A stretch of 26,905 bases of DNA from Verrucomicrobiota bacterium (GTDB lineage: Bacteria; Verrucomicrobiota; Verrucomicrobiia; Opitutales; UBA953). Both the position numbers and the translations under genes were made by a program. The stretch lies in assembly GCA_009924965.1 (NCBI GenBank), contig RFQN01000001.1, positions 1 to 26,905 of the forward strand. The letters are read 5' to 3'. Below, piece by piece: positions 12,455 to 20,406 of this stretch. The notes beneath the pieces are model-generated. The model made no database searches. It was not told where the DNA came from and saw only the letters and a list, made by a program, of their open reading frames with translations. The number at the start of each line of letters is the position of its first letter. Positions within the stretch are counted from its first letter, which is position 1.

Positions 12455-15283
12455 TTAGGTTTGCGGATACTTGGCGGCGAGGGCGTCGCGGCACCGTGGA
12501 GATACCATACCGAATTTTCCGGCGTCCACAAGCGTAGGCACCCATCGCCAAGACCTCGGGCACTTCACCCCAGGGGCATGGTCGACGGCGAAGGCCAGCG
12601 GGGCCTTGGGCTGGGGCTGCAAAGTGACCGCGGAGACGATCCAAAGTTCGGTCAAAAGGCCGGCATGCTGCGAAAGGAGGGCGAAATCGGGGTCGGCCGG
12701 GTCCCCGGTGACCACGACAGCGGCTTCCATGGACTGGCCGATTTTCTTCTCCTGACGGAGGCGCTCCATGGGGACGTTGACCTGGGCGGCCAAGGCATGG
12801 ATGGCGGTCACGGCGGCGTGGGCGGCGAGCCCGGCGGCGTCTTCCCAGGCGGCGTCGACGGCCGGCCAGTCCTGCAGGTGGACGCACGCGCCGTCGACGT
12901 ACTCGGTGCGGGCGTGCAGGTGCGACCACGCCTCGTCCGCGGTGAAGGGGACGAACGGCGCGATCAGCTTGAGGTAGGCGCGCAGCACGAGGTCGAGCGC
13001 GGTCTGCGTCGAACGGCGGAGCGGGTCATTGGGCGCGGTCGTGTAGAGGCGGTCCTTGACGACATTGTGGTAGGTCGCCGACAGCGTGCCCGTCGTGAAC
13101 CCGGCCAAGGCGGCCGCGGCGCGATGGAACTCGTTGCGGTCGCAGGCGTCGGTGACCTCGCGGATCAGCTTGGCGGTCTCGACGAGGACCCAGCGGTCGA
13201 TCGGCGTCAACTGCGCGAGGGGCAAAGCATCCTTGGCCGCGTCGAAGTCGTAGAGGTTGCCGAGCTGGTAGCGCAACGAATTGCGCATACCGCGGTACTG
13301 GTTGGAAATCGTGTCGAAGATGGCGTCGGAGATCGGGATGTCGCTCTGGTAGTTCTCCGAAGCGACCCAGAGGCGCACGATGTCGGCGCCGTATTTCTTG
13401 ACGTAATCGTCCGCCGTCTGCGGCTTGCCGCTGGGGTTGTCGGACTTCGAGATCTTCTGGCGCTTCTCGTTGACGACGAACCCGTGCGTCAGGACCGAAC
13501 GGTAAGGCGCGCTGCCCTTCACGGCGATGGCGGTCCAGAGCGAGGACTGGAACCAACCGCGGTGCTGGTCGGAGCCTTCGAGGTAGAGGTCGGCGGGCCA
13601 ATGGAGGTCCGGATGGCGGGCGCAGACGGCGAGGTGGCTGGAGCCGGAGTCGATCCACACGTCGAGCGTGTCGGTGCCCTTGCGCAGGTCCTTCGGCCAA
13701 GCGGCCGGCACCGGTGCGCCCGCGAGGACCTGCTCGACGGAAGACGCCCACCACCAATCGCCGCCGTGCGTGGCGACCTGAGCGGCGACGTGGCGGACGA
13801 CGCCGGCGTCGAGGTACGACTCGCCGGTCGAGGGCGAATAGAACGACGGGATCGGCACGCCCCAAGCGCGCTGACGCGAGATGCACCAATCTGGGCGGCC
13901 TTCCAAGGCGGCACGGATGCGGTTCTCCCCGCTAGCGGGGATCCACTTCACCTGGCCGACGGCAGCGAGGGCCTTGGCGCGCAGGCCGCCGCGGTCGAGG
14001 CCGACGAACCACTGGTCGAGGGCGCGGAAGACGACCGGCGACTTCGAACGCCAGCAGTGCGGGTATTGGTGCTCGAAGCTCTGGGACTTCAGCAGCGCGC
14101 CCTTCTCCTTGAGCAGACCGAGGACGGCGATGTTCGCCGGGTTCTTGCCGTCGGTCTCCAGGACGGTGACGCCCACCAAGGAAGCCGGCACGCGGCCATC
14201 GTCGGCATAGGTGCCGTCGTCGCGGACCGGGCAATAGGGCTCCAAGCCGTACTTGTTGCCGGTCAGGAAGTCCTCGAGGCCGTGGCCCGGAGCGGTGTGC
14301 ACGCAGCCGGAACCGGCGTCGGTCGTGACGTACTCGGCGAGGACCACCGGCGAGGGCCGGTCGATGAACGGGTGGTGCGGCTGGAGGCCTTCGAGGACGC
14401 GGCCCTTGACGCGGAAGCCGTCGGTCGCGCCTTCCAGGCCACACTCGGCCACGAAGGCGTCGCGCCGGGCGGCGGCGACGAGGAAGGAGCGTTCGCCATG
14501 GCGGACCTCGACGTATTCAAGTTCCGGATGCACCGCGATGGCCAGGTTGGCCGGCAGCGTCCACGGGGTGGTCGTCCAGATGACGACGGAGAGCGGGTGC
14601 GCCGGCGTCAGGCCCTTGGCGGCAGGCTGGGCGACGGGGAAGGCGACCCAGATGGAGTGGGAGCGCTTGGTGAGGTACTCGATCTCGGCCTCGGCCAAGG
14701 CCGTCTGGCACGGGATGGACCAATAGACGGGCTTCTTCGAACGGTAGACCAGGCCTTGTTCGACGAAGCTGCTGAAGCCCTTGAGGATCTCGGCCTCGTA
14801 GGCGGGGTCCATCGTGCGGTACTCGGACTTCCAGTCGGCGAGGATGCCGAGGCGGCGGAACTGCCCGCGCTGCTTCTCGATGTAGGCGGCGGAGAACTCC
14901 GCGCAGGCCTTGCGCACGCCTAGGGCGTCGAGCGACTGCTTATTCGCCTGCAGTTCCTTCATCACCTTGTGCTCGATCGGCAAGCCGTGGCAGTCCCAGC
15001 CTGGGACGTACGGCGTGCGGAACCCGCGCATGGACTTGAAGCGCAGGATGGCGTCCTTGAGGAGCTTGTTCAGCGCGGTGCCGATGTGGACGTCGCCGTT
15101 GGTGAACGGCGGGCCGTCATGGAGCACGAAGGCGGGCTTGCCGGCGGCGCGCTGCTGGATGGCGGCGTAGAGGCCGTTCTTCTCCCAGTGGGCGATGCGC
15201 AGGGGCTCGCGTTCGGCCAGGCCGGCCCGCATGGGGAAATCGGTCACGGGCAGGTTCAGGGTATCCTTGAGCTCTTCGGCCAT
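12455..15283 (-). CDS. ileS: Isoleucyl-tRNA synthetase
   Basis: IleRS (942 residues) charges tRNA-Ile and edits misactivated valine. The class I signatures are HIGT (66-69) and KISKS (610-614). The CP1 editing domain shows WTTTPWTLPAN (236-246) and TAPGHGLEDF (330-339). GWDCHGLPIEHKV (95-107) and FEGSDQHRGW-like (569-577) segments are typical. The ATG at 15283 begins at the family start MAEELKDTLNLP; a longer reading from 15454 is an artefact. The C-terminal zinc finger of type 1 IleRS is degenerate: C908 and C931 remain, but the second and third ligand positions are S911 and S928. ileS leads the operon with the dksA-like gene, lspA and the flavin reductase. Confidence 0.97.
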   Translation of the reverse strand: MAEELKDTLNLPVTDFPMRAGLAEREPLRIAHWEKNGLYAAIQQRAAGKPAFVLHDGPPFTNGDVHIGTALNKLLKDAILRFKSMRGFRTPYVPGWDCHGLPIEHKVMKELQANKQSLDALGVRKACAEFSAAYIEKQRGQFRRLGILADWKSEYRTMDPAYEAEILKGFSSFVEQGLVYRSKKPVYWSIPCQTALAEAEIEYLTKRSHSIWVAFPVAQPAAKGLTPAHPLSVVIWTTTPWTLPANLAIAVHPELEYVEVRHGERSFLVAAARRDAFVAECGLEGATDGFRVKGRVLEGLQPHHPFIDRPSPVVLAEYVTTDAGSGCVHTAPGHGLEDFLTGNKYGLEPYCPVRDDGTYADDGRVPASLVGVTVLETDGKNPANIAVLGLLKEKGALLKSQSFEHQYPHCWRSKSPVVFRALDQWFVGLDRGGLRAKALAAVGQVKWIPASGENRIRAALEGRPDWCISRQRAWGVPIPSFYSPSTGESYLDAGVVRHVAAQVATHGGDWWWASSVEQVLAGAPVPAAWPKDLRKGTDTLDVWIDSGSSHLAVCARHPDLHWPADLYLEGSDQHRGWFQSSLWTAIAVKGSAPYRSVLTHGFVVNEKRQKISKSDNPSGKPQTADDYVKKYGADIVRLWVASENYQSDIPISDAIFDTISNQYRGMRNSLRYQLGNLYDFDAAKDALPLAQLTPIDRWVLVETAKLIREVTDACDRNEFHRAAAALAGFTTGTLSATYHNVVKDRLYTTAPNDPLRRSTQTALDLVLRAYLKLIAPFVPFTADEAWSHLHARTEYVDGACVHLQDWPAVDAAWEDAAGLAAHAAVTAIHALAAQVNVPMERLRQEKKIGQSMEAAVVVTGDPADPDFALLSQHAGLLTELWIVSAVTLQPQPKAPLAFAVDHAPGVKCPRSWRWVPTLVDAGKFGMVSPRCRDALAAKYPQT

Positions 15284-15323
15284 ATGGGCGGTAAAATGAG
15301 GGAGATTGACCCGGTTAGGCAAT

Positions 15324-15345
15324 ACCCTGCCGGGGCGGGCAGGGT
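15324..15345. other. Hairpin in the ileS upstream region
   Basis: ACCCTGCC (15324-15331) and GGCAGGGT (15338-15345) form a perfect 8-bp stem with a 6-nt loop, 41-62 bp upstream of the ileS start. No T tract follows on either strand. It could be a leader structure in the ileS mRNA, or chance. Confidence 0.25.
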
Positions 15346-15422
15346 GAACGGCCCGACGGGCGTGGCAAGGGTGGAGATATCCGCCCAAGAATACCCATAA
15401 AACGGGGGCTGGCGGGGCGAGA

Positions 15423-15451
15423 TTGACAGGCGGGGCCAGAAAGGCACGAAT
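15423..15451 (+). promoter_or_regulatory. Candidate promoter of the small membrane protein gene at 15460
   Basis: A perfect -35 consensus TTGACA lies at 15423-15428. The hexamer 17 bp downstream is ACGAAT (3 of 6 matches). If used, the transcript would begin within a few bases of the ATG at 15460 and be leaderless or nearly so. Confidence 0.35.
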
Positions 15452-15459
15452 CACTCCCC

Positions 15460-15729
15460 ATGGACAACAACATGAAGCCCAAGCTGATCACCAAGTGGGG
15501 GGTCGTCGTCGACCTCACCTTGACCGTGATCTTCTTCGCCTGGATGACCACGGTGCTCAAGAAGCACGTGCCCTGGGGCGGCGAATCCAGCGACACCGCC
15601 ATTCTCCTCGGCGCCATGCTCTGCTCGGCCTGCCTCTCGGGCGTGCTCTGGATGGCCCTCAACCTGTTCCGCGTGACCTTGGCGGACCAGATGCTCCCGA
15701 AGGACGCCTCCGACAAGCAAGGCCGCTAA
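15460..15729 (+). CDS. Small two-helix membrane protein of unknown function
   Basis: An 89-residue protein not recognised as any family. Two hydrophobic helices are evident, about 12-34 and 46-70, joined by a short loop (KKHVPWGGESSD). A Lys-containing N-terminus and a charged C-terminal tail (LPKDASDKQGR) flank them, so both ends probably face the same side of the inner membrane. It is monocistronic, transcribed divergently from ileS and followed directly by a strong terminator. A perfect TTGACA sits 32 bp upstream of the ATG. No catalytic or binding motif is visible. Confidence 0.75.
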   Translation: MDNNMKPKLITKWGVVVDLTLTVIFFAWMTTVLKKHVPWGGESSDTAILLGAMLCSACLSGVLWMALNLFRVTLADQMLPKDASDKQGR

Positions 15730-15750
15730 GCCCAGTCGGCGTCCGCCTTC

Positions 15751-15777
15751 AGGCCAGCCGCGCGCTGGCCTTTTTTT
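15751..15777 (+). terminator. Intrinsic terminator after the small membrane protein gene
   Basis: AGGCCAGC (15751-15758), loop CGCGC, GCTGGCCT (15764-15771), then a run of seven T (15771-15777). The stop codon of the convergent gene (15776-15778) lies inside the T tract, so the two features share bases. Confidence 0.93.
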
Positions 15778-16876
15778 ATTTCAGGGTAGGTTCAGCCAAG
15801 ACGCCTTGGATCTCCTTCCGCAGGGCTTCGGCCTCGCCCCACTCTTTCTGGAAATCGGCCCAAATGGCGTCGAGCTCCTCCGGTGACGACTTCGGGAAGC
15901 GCTCCAGCCAAGCGCCCAAGGTCCGCCAAGCGTTGTGGTAGACGGGGTTCTGGCGCAGGATCTCCCGACGGAGCGCCAAGAGCCGGGCTTCCATCGCCTT
16001 CTGCACGCCGGCCGCGTCCCGTTGCCGCACCGCCTGCGGACCGGTCAACACGACGTCACCCGCACCGAGGTCGAAGACGAAGCGCGTGGCCTCGGCCAAG
16101 GCCTCCGCGGATTCCCGCATGCCCAAGCTGACCGGACTGCGCGTGAGCAAGAGGTTCGCGCGCGCGACCAGCCACCAATCCTCTTCCGACTTAGCCAATC
16201 CGGCCAAAACCTTCCGCGTGTCCCGCCCCTGGGCGGCGGCGATGAGCACCCGGGTCTGCTCACCGGAAAGGCCGACGTCATGGCGCAACGCCCGCCAAAA
16301 CAGGAACGCTTCACGCTCCGGCGCCTTGCCCTGCAGGATATCGGCGACCCGCGCCGGCGCAACCAAGCGGCCTTCGCGATACCAATAATCCACCAGCGCA
16401 GGACGCAGGAGCGCCCGGGTCTCGCTCGCCAAGGCCTGCGCGACCCAAGGCTCGCTCGCGGCCACCGGTTGGCCCGCCGCGAAAGCCACGCGCCCGACCC
16501 ACGTGCGGGCAGCCGCCTCCGCGGCCCGCTGCGCCGCCACGGCGGCGTCGGCCAGCCGGAGCGAAACCACGACCTGGCCGGACTGCACCTGCACGCTGAC
16601 GTCAGGCTTGCCCGGCAAATCGACGATCTCCAAACGGCCTTTCGCCTGAGGCACGCCGTTGACGACGCCAGGGATCGGCGGAATGGCTAAGACCTGCTGC
16701 GTGTAGCGCTCCATGGCCGTGCAGTGCAGGGCGACGAAGCTGACTTCCGACAGCTCATAGCCCAGCACCACGGCCAAGCCGCCTTCATTGGCGAAAATGC
16801 GCGGAGCCTCCGGCGCGGGTGCCGCGGCAGGCTCGCCTGCCGCGAGGAACACGCACGTCGCCAAGAGGCTCAGCAT
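15776..16876 (-). CDS. Exported protein of unknown function
   Basis: A 366-residue protein with a signal peptide (MLSLLATCVFLAAGEPAAAP). A beta-rich region (about 28-120, with GGLAVVLGYELSEVSFVALHC and KPDVSVQVQSGQVVVSLRL) is followed by a long, largely alpha-helical region. No known domain or catalytic motif is recognised. The ATG at 16876 is chosen because it opens the signal peptide; a longer reading from 16996 overlaps the upstream coiled-coil gene. Only 4 bp separate it from that gene, so the two are probably co-expressed and may work together at the envelope. It is the last gene of the trpS group. Its stop codon overlaps the T tract of an opposing terminator. Confidence 0.75.
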   Translation of the reverse strand: MLSLLATCVFLAAGEPAAAPAPEAPRIFANEGGLAVVLGYELSEVSFVALHCTAMERYTQQVLAIPPIPGVVNGVPQAKGRLEIVDLPGKPDVSVQVQSGQVVVSLRLADAAVAAQRAAEAAARTWVGRVAFAAGQPVAASEPWVAQALASETRALLRPALVDYWYREGRLVAPARVADILQGKAPEREAFLFWRALRHDVGLSGEQTRVLIAAAQGRDTRKVLAGLAKSEEDWWLVARANLLLTRSPVSLGMRESAEALAEATRFVFDLGAGDVVLTGPQAVRQRDAAGVQKAMEARLLALRREILRQNPVYHNAWRTLGAWLERFPKSSPEELDAIWADFQKEWGEAEALRKEIQGVLAEPTLK

Positions 16877-16880
16877 GGCA

Positions 16881-18101
16881 TCACGAACCAGTGAAATGGC
16901 TCTCGTCGACTTCGACCGGCTCGCCCCCGGAAAGGTGCAGCGGTTCGCCCAGCGGCGTCTGGTCGTTCTTCCAGATTTCCACGGTCGCCGGCGCATCGGG
17001 CTCAGGCGAAACCCACTGCCAGCGGCCGATGCCGAGGAAGGTCATGAGCTGCCCCTTGTCCGGGCTCAACCCCGGGCCCGTGCCGCGCACGTAGGGCTTG
17101 TTGCCGATGCCGATCATCAAGTTGATGGTGAGCGCCGTACCGCCCCCCGCCGGAGCGTCCGCGGGCGGCGCGTCGACAGACTCGACGGAAACTTCTTCTT
17201 CCTCCGTCTCTTCCTCCTCATCCGCTGGCTCCACCGCGGCGGCTTCGGCGACGGGCGGGGTGAGCTCCAATTCATTCGACGTCTTCGCGCCATCGATGAG
17301 GACGTCGTCTTCGTCAGCCTCCGGCTCTTCGTCGGTGACCGACGACGGGCTAGGAGCGGAGGCGACCGGAGGGTTTGCCTGCAAGGACTTCACGTCGGCC
17401 TGCACGGCCTCCAGCGCTTCGTTGAGCTTATCCGTGGCGGCGGCGGCCTTCTGGCCCGACTTCTTCAAGTCTTCGCGCAGCTTCTTCAGGTCGTCTTCGA
17501 CGGACGAGTGCTGGGCGCCGGCCTCGGTGCGCAGCGCCTTCACGGACTCGGCAGTTTCCTCCACGTCGGCGACGGCGCCGCGGACGGACACCGCCAAGGC
17601 TTCGACCTGCGCCGTCAATTCCTCGACAGCTTCTTGCTTCGCCGTATTGCCGCTCGCAGCGACAGCCGACTCCAAGACCTTGGCCCGCGCTTCCAGCGCG
17701 GCGACCGCGGCCTTGAGCGCGTTCAGTTCGGCCGAGGCGCGTTGGGCGACCGCGGCGGCCGCGGCTTCGCCCGCCTGCCGGGCGGTCACTTCGATTTCGC
17801 CGACACGGCGAGAGACGGCTTCGGTGCCGGCGCGGAAGTCATCGCGCAGGCCGTCAATCTCCGCCGCCAGCGCCGCGCGTAGGCGCGCCTGCTCAGCGAG
17901 ACGTTCCTTTTTCTCCCCGCCATCCATCAGCACGGGGATGACCACGATGAGGGAAGCGCCGAGGATGCCGACCACCGCGAGGAAAGCCTCCCAGCCGTCG
18001 CGGGGGTTGAGGTCCAGGTAAAGGATGGCGAGGACGGCGATGCCGTCGGCCGCCACGAGGTACCATTTTTCTTTGAGGATCTTCTCGAGGTCGCGGTTCA
18101 T
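16881..18101 (-). CDS. Two-TM coiled-coil membrane protein with acidic linker and C-terminal domain
   Basis: A 406-residue protein of unusual architecture, not recognised. Two hydrophobic helices (about 14-31 and 38-58) form a membrane hairpin. A long predicted coiled coil follows (about 62-240, rich in Ala, Glu, Lys and Arg with heptad-like spacing). A very acidic linker comes next (about 257-310, runs of Glu and Asp). A compact C-terminal domain (about 320-400) begins ALTINLMIGIGNKPYVRG and looks beta-rich (FLGIGRWQWVS, ATVEIWKND). It may be a scaffold that projects a binding domain away from the membrane. It lies 26 bp downstream of trpS and 4 bp upstream of the exported protein gene. Function unknown. 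Confidence 0.78.
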   Translation of the reverse strand: MNRDLEKILKEKWYLVAADGIAVLAILYLDLNPRDGWEAFLAVVGILGASLIVVIPVLMDGGEKKERLAEQARLRAALAAEIDGLRDDFRAGTEAVSRRVGEIEVTARQAGEAAAAAVAQRASAELNALKAAVAALEARAKVLESAVAASGNTAKQEAVEELTAQVEALAVSVRGAVADVEETAESVKALRTEAGAQHSSVEDDLKKLREDLKKSGQKAAAATDKLNEALEAVQADVKSLQANPPVASAPSPSSVTDEEPEADEDDVLIDGAKTSNELELTPPVAEAAAVEPADEEEETEEEEVSVESVDAPPADAPAGGGTALTINLMIGIGNKPYVRGTGPGLSPDKGQLMTFLGIGRWQWVSPEPDAPATVEIWKNDQTPLGEPLHLSGGEPVEVDESHFTGS

Positions 18102-18127
18102 GGGGTAGGTTCGGGGTAAGAGGGAAC

Positions 18128-19147
18128 TCAGCGCGGCCGCTCGACGAAGCCGACCTTGCGGTTGACCTTGGACAGCGTGCGGAAGGCCGTGGCTTGGGCC
18201 TTTTCGGCGCCAGCCTTGAAGATCGCGTTCAGCGCTTCGCGGTCCTTGATGAGCTCGTCGTAACGCAGGCGCACCGGGTCGAGGGTCGCGACGACGGCGT
18301 CAGCGACGGTCTTCTTGAAGTCACCGTAGCCCTTGCCTGCGAACTCCGCGGTGAGCGTCGGGACATCGCGGCCGGTGCAAGCCGAGAGGATGGTGAGAAG
18401 GTTCGTGACGCCGGGCTTGTCGTCGCCGGGGCGGACTTCGGAGCCCGAATCGGTCACCGCCGACATGAGCTTCTTGCGGATCTCCTCGGGGCGGTCGGTG
18501 ACGTAGACGACGGAAGACTGGTTCGGGTCGGACTTCGACATCTTAGAGGTGGGATCCTGCAAGGACATGATGCGGGAACCGACCTTGGAGATGAACGGCG
18601 AGGGGACCTTAAAGGTCTCGGAATAGCGGTGGTTGAACTTCTCCGCCAAGTCGCGCGCTAGCTCGAGGTGCTGCTTCTGGTCGTCGCCGACCGGGACGAG
18701 CTCCGCGTTGTAGAGCAAGATGTCCGCCGCCATCAGGACCGGATAGAACAGTAGCCCGGAATCGACCGACTGCTGCTTCTTGGCCTTATCCTTGAACTGG
18801 GTCATGCGCTCCAGCTGGCCGAGCGGGCAGAGGCAGCCCAAGATCCAGGCCAACTCGGTGTGGCCAATGACGTGGGACTGGGCGAACAGATGGCTCCGGG
18901 CGGGGTCGAGGCCGCAGGCGACGTACTGCGCCAAGCAGGAATAGGTGTTCTCCCGGAGCTGGGCCGGGACATGCGGGACCGTGATGGCGTGCTGGTCGAC
19001 GATGCCGAAATAGCACTCGTAGTCATCCTGCATGCGCCCCCAGTTCAGGACGGCCCCCAGGTAATTCCCCAGATGAAGGCGGCCCGTCGGCTGGGCGCAG
19101 GTCAGGACCACCGGCTTGGCGGGCTTTTTTTCGGCTATTTCGCTCAT
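18128..19147 (-). CDS. trpS: Tryptophanyl-tRNA synthetase
   Basis: TrpRS (339 residues) charges tRNA-Trp as a homodimeric class Ic enzyme. The signatures are PTGRLHLGN (20-28) and KMSKS (202-206). MTQFKDKAKKQQ, GLLFYPVLMAADILLY and VPVGDDQKQHLELARDLAEKFN are hallmark segments of bacterial TrpRS. The ATG at 19147 opens at MSEIAEKKPAKPVVLTCAQPTG; an extension to 19189 would require a TTG or an ATG two codons later and adds a non-conserved tail. GAGGA directly abuts the ATG, too close for a standard Shine-Dalgarno. It heads the operon with the coiled-coil and exported protein genes and diverges from the MscS-type gene. Confidence 0.96.
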   Translation of the reverse strand: MSEIAEKKPAKPVVLTCAQPTGRLHLGNYLGAVLNWGRMQDDYECYFGIVDQHAITVPHVPAQLRENTYSCLAQYVACGLDPARSHLFAQSHVIGHTELAWILGCLCPLGQLERMTQFKDKAKKQQSVDSGLLFYPVLMAADILLYNAELVPVGDDQKQHLELARDLAEKFNHRYSETFKVPSPFISKVGSRIMSLQDPTSKMSKSDPNQSSVVYVTDRPEEIRKKLMSAVTDSGSEVRPGDDKPGVTNLLTILSACTGRDVPTLTAEFAGKGYGDFKKTVADAVVATLDPVRLRYDELIKDREALNAIFKAGAEKAQATAFRTLSKVNRKVGFVERPR

Positions 19148-19212
19148 TCCTCTGGTGCCCAGCGTGGCAAGGCACAGGCTAGGCATCAAGCGGATTGGGA
19201 TGTCGGTGACGC

Positions 19213-19241
19213 TTGAAATGGCGGATTCTTCCGCCTACATA
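19213..19241 (+). promoter_or_regulatory. Sigma-70-type promoter of the channel/ABC operon with dyad in the spacer
   Basis: TTGAAA (19213-19218) and TACATA (19236-19241) are separated by an ideal 17 bp, about 25 bp before the ATG at 19267. The spacer contains a perfect inverted repeat, GGCGGA-TTCT-TCCGCC (19220-19235), which fills it almost completely and could be an operator for a dimeric regulator. Confidence 0.55.
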
Positions 19242-19266
19242 AAACAACGCTCCTCCCCCCTTCCCT

Positions 19267-20400
19267 ATGTTCCTCGCTCAAGTCGCCCCAGCGGCCGCTC
19301 CAGCCGCCGCCACCTCCGCCAATAAATTCTACATCATCGGGGACCTAGATGCCGTAAAGCCGGAGGGCCCCCAGAGCTGGCCGGACGTCATCCTCCACAA
19401 TCTAGGCTACATCGCCCTCGCCTTCGTCATCGGCTGGATGGCGAAGAAGGCTCTGGGCTGGGCGGCGACCAAATTCGACCGCAGTCCCATCGCCGAGGCT
19501 GCCGTCGCGGCGGTCGGCAAAGCCCTGCCCGCCGTACTCCCCGCCTACGCCCTCCTGTTCATCATCAAGGAAAACGCCTCTTACCTGGCGCACGCGGACT
19601 GGTTGCACACCGCCGCCGTGAGCGCGATCTTCGTCGCCTCGCTGGCCCACTCGACGGCCGTCTTCTACCTCGTCGAGATCCCCATCGCCTGGGCCAAGAA
19701 GATCGCCGACGAGACCGAGAACAAACTCGACGACGTCCTCGTCCCAATGATTTCCACGGTCATCAAGATCTCGGTCATCCTTGTCGGCGGCTTCAAGGCC
19801 ATCTCGATCGTCGACCCGAAGTCCTCGGAAGCCATCCTCGGCCTCCTCGCCGGTGCCGTCGTCGGCCTCGCCTTCGCCTCGCAGGACACCATCAAGAACG
19901 TCTTCGGTGCGGTCATGCTCATCGTCGACCAGCCCTTCACGCTCGGCGACCTCATCAACATCGGCACCCACGAGGGCAAGGTCGAGGCCCTCGGCCTGCG
20001 TTCCACGACCATCGTGCTCGTCGACGGCCAAAAGCTCGCCATCCCGAACGGCGACCTCGCCAACCGCGCCATCGTCAACGTCACGCGCCGCGACTTCATC
20101 CGCGCCCAGGACCTCGTCCACCTCGAGACCAACACGCCGGCCGAGCAGATCCAGCAGGCCGTCACCATCGTGCGCGAACTGCTGGCCAACCATGAAGGCT
20201 TCGACCCGCGCCACCCCCCGCTCGTGCACGTCACCGAGTTCAGCGACTGGGCCGTGAACGTCCGCTACATGTACTGGTACTACCCGGCCAGTGCCGCCAA
20301 GCAGCTCGAGTTCAACCAGAAGCTCATGCTCCGCATCACCGAAAAGCTCCAGGCCGCCGGCATCCGCCTCGCGGTCCAAGGCACGCCCCAACCCCGCTGA
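19267..20400 (+). CDS. MscS-family mechanosensitive ion channel
   Basis: A 377-residue inner-membrane channel. Hydrophobic helices lie at about 43-59, 86-102, 115-137 and 162-182. The pore-lining helix follows at about 188-221: Gly/Ala-rich (LAGAVVGLAFAS) and continuing into NVFGAVMLIVDQPFTLGD, the strongest MscS signature. The beta domain comes next (about 222-290), with IPNGDLANRAIVN (259-271). MscS channels open under membrane tension to release solutes during osmotic downshock. The start at 19267 has a good promoter but no Shine-Dalgarno sequence; the leader is pyrimidine-rich. Only 6 bp separate it from the ABC ATPase gene, so it is the first gene of a five-gene operon. Confidence 0.93.
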   Translation: MFLAQVAPAAAPAAATSANKFYIIGDLDAVKPEGPQSWPDVILHNLGYIALAFVIGWMAKKALGWAATKFDRSPIAEAAVAAVGKALPAVLPAYALLFIIKENASYLAHADWLHTAAVSAIFVASLAHSTAVFYLVEIPIAWAKKIADETENKLDDVLVPMISTVIKISVILVGGFKAISIVDPKSSEAILGLLAGAVVGLAFASQDTIKNVFGAVMLIVDQPFTLGDLINIGTHEGKVEALGLRSTTIVLVDGQKLAIPNGDLANRAIVNVTRRDFIRAQDLVHLETNTPAEQIQQAVTIVRELLANHEGFDPRHPPLVHVTEFSDWAVNVRYMYWYYPASAAKQLEFNQKLMLRITEKLQAAGIRLAVQGTPQPR

Positions 20401-20406
20401 TTTCCC

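Noticed and set aside
11444..14923. 1159-codon open frame on the plus strand opposite ileS and the dksA-like gene
   Set aside because: It is antisense to a clear IleRS and DksA-like frame with intact motifs; the translation is Gly/Val/Arg/Asp/Leu-rich with no domain, typical of GC-rich shadow frames.
15284..15454. N-terminal extension of IleRS
   Set aside because: The family start MAEELKDTLNLP is at 15283; the extension contains the intergenic hairpin and a divergent promoter candidate, not conserved protein.
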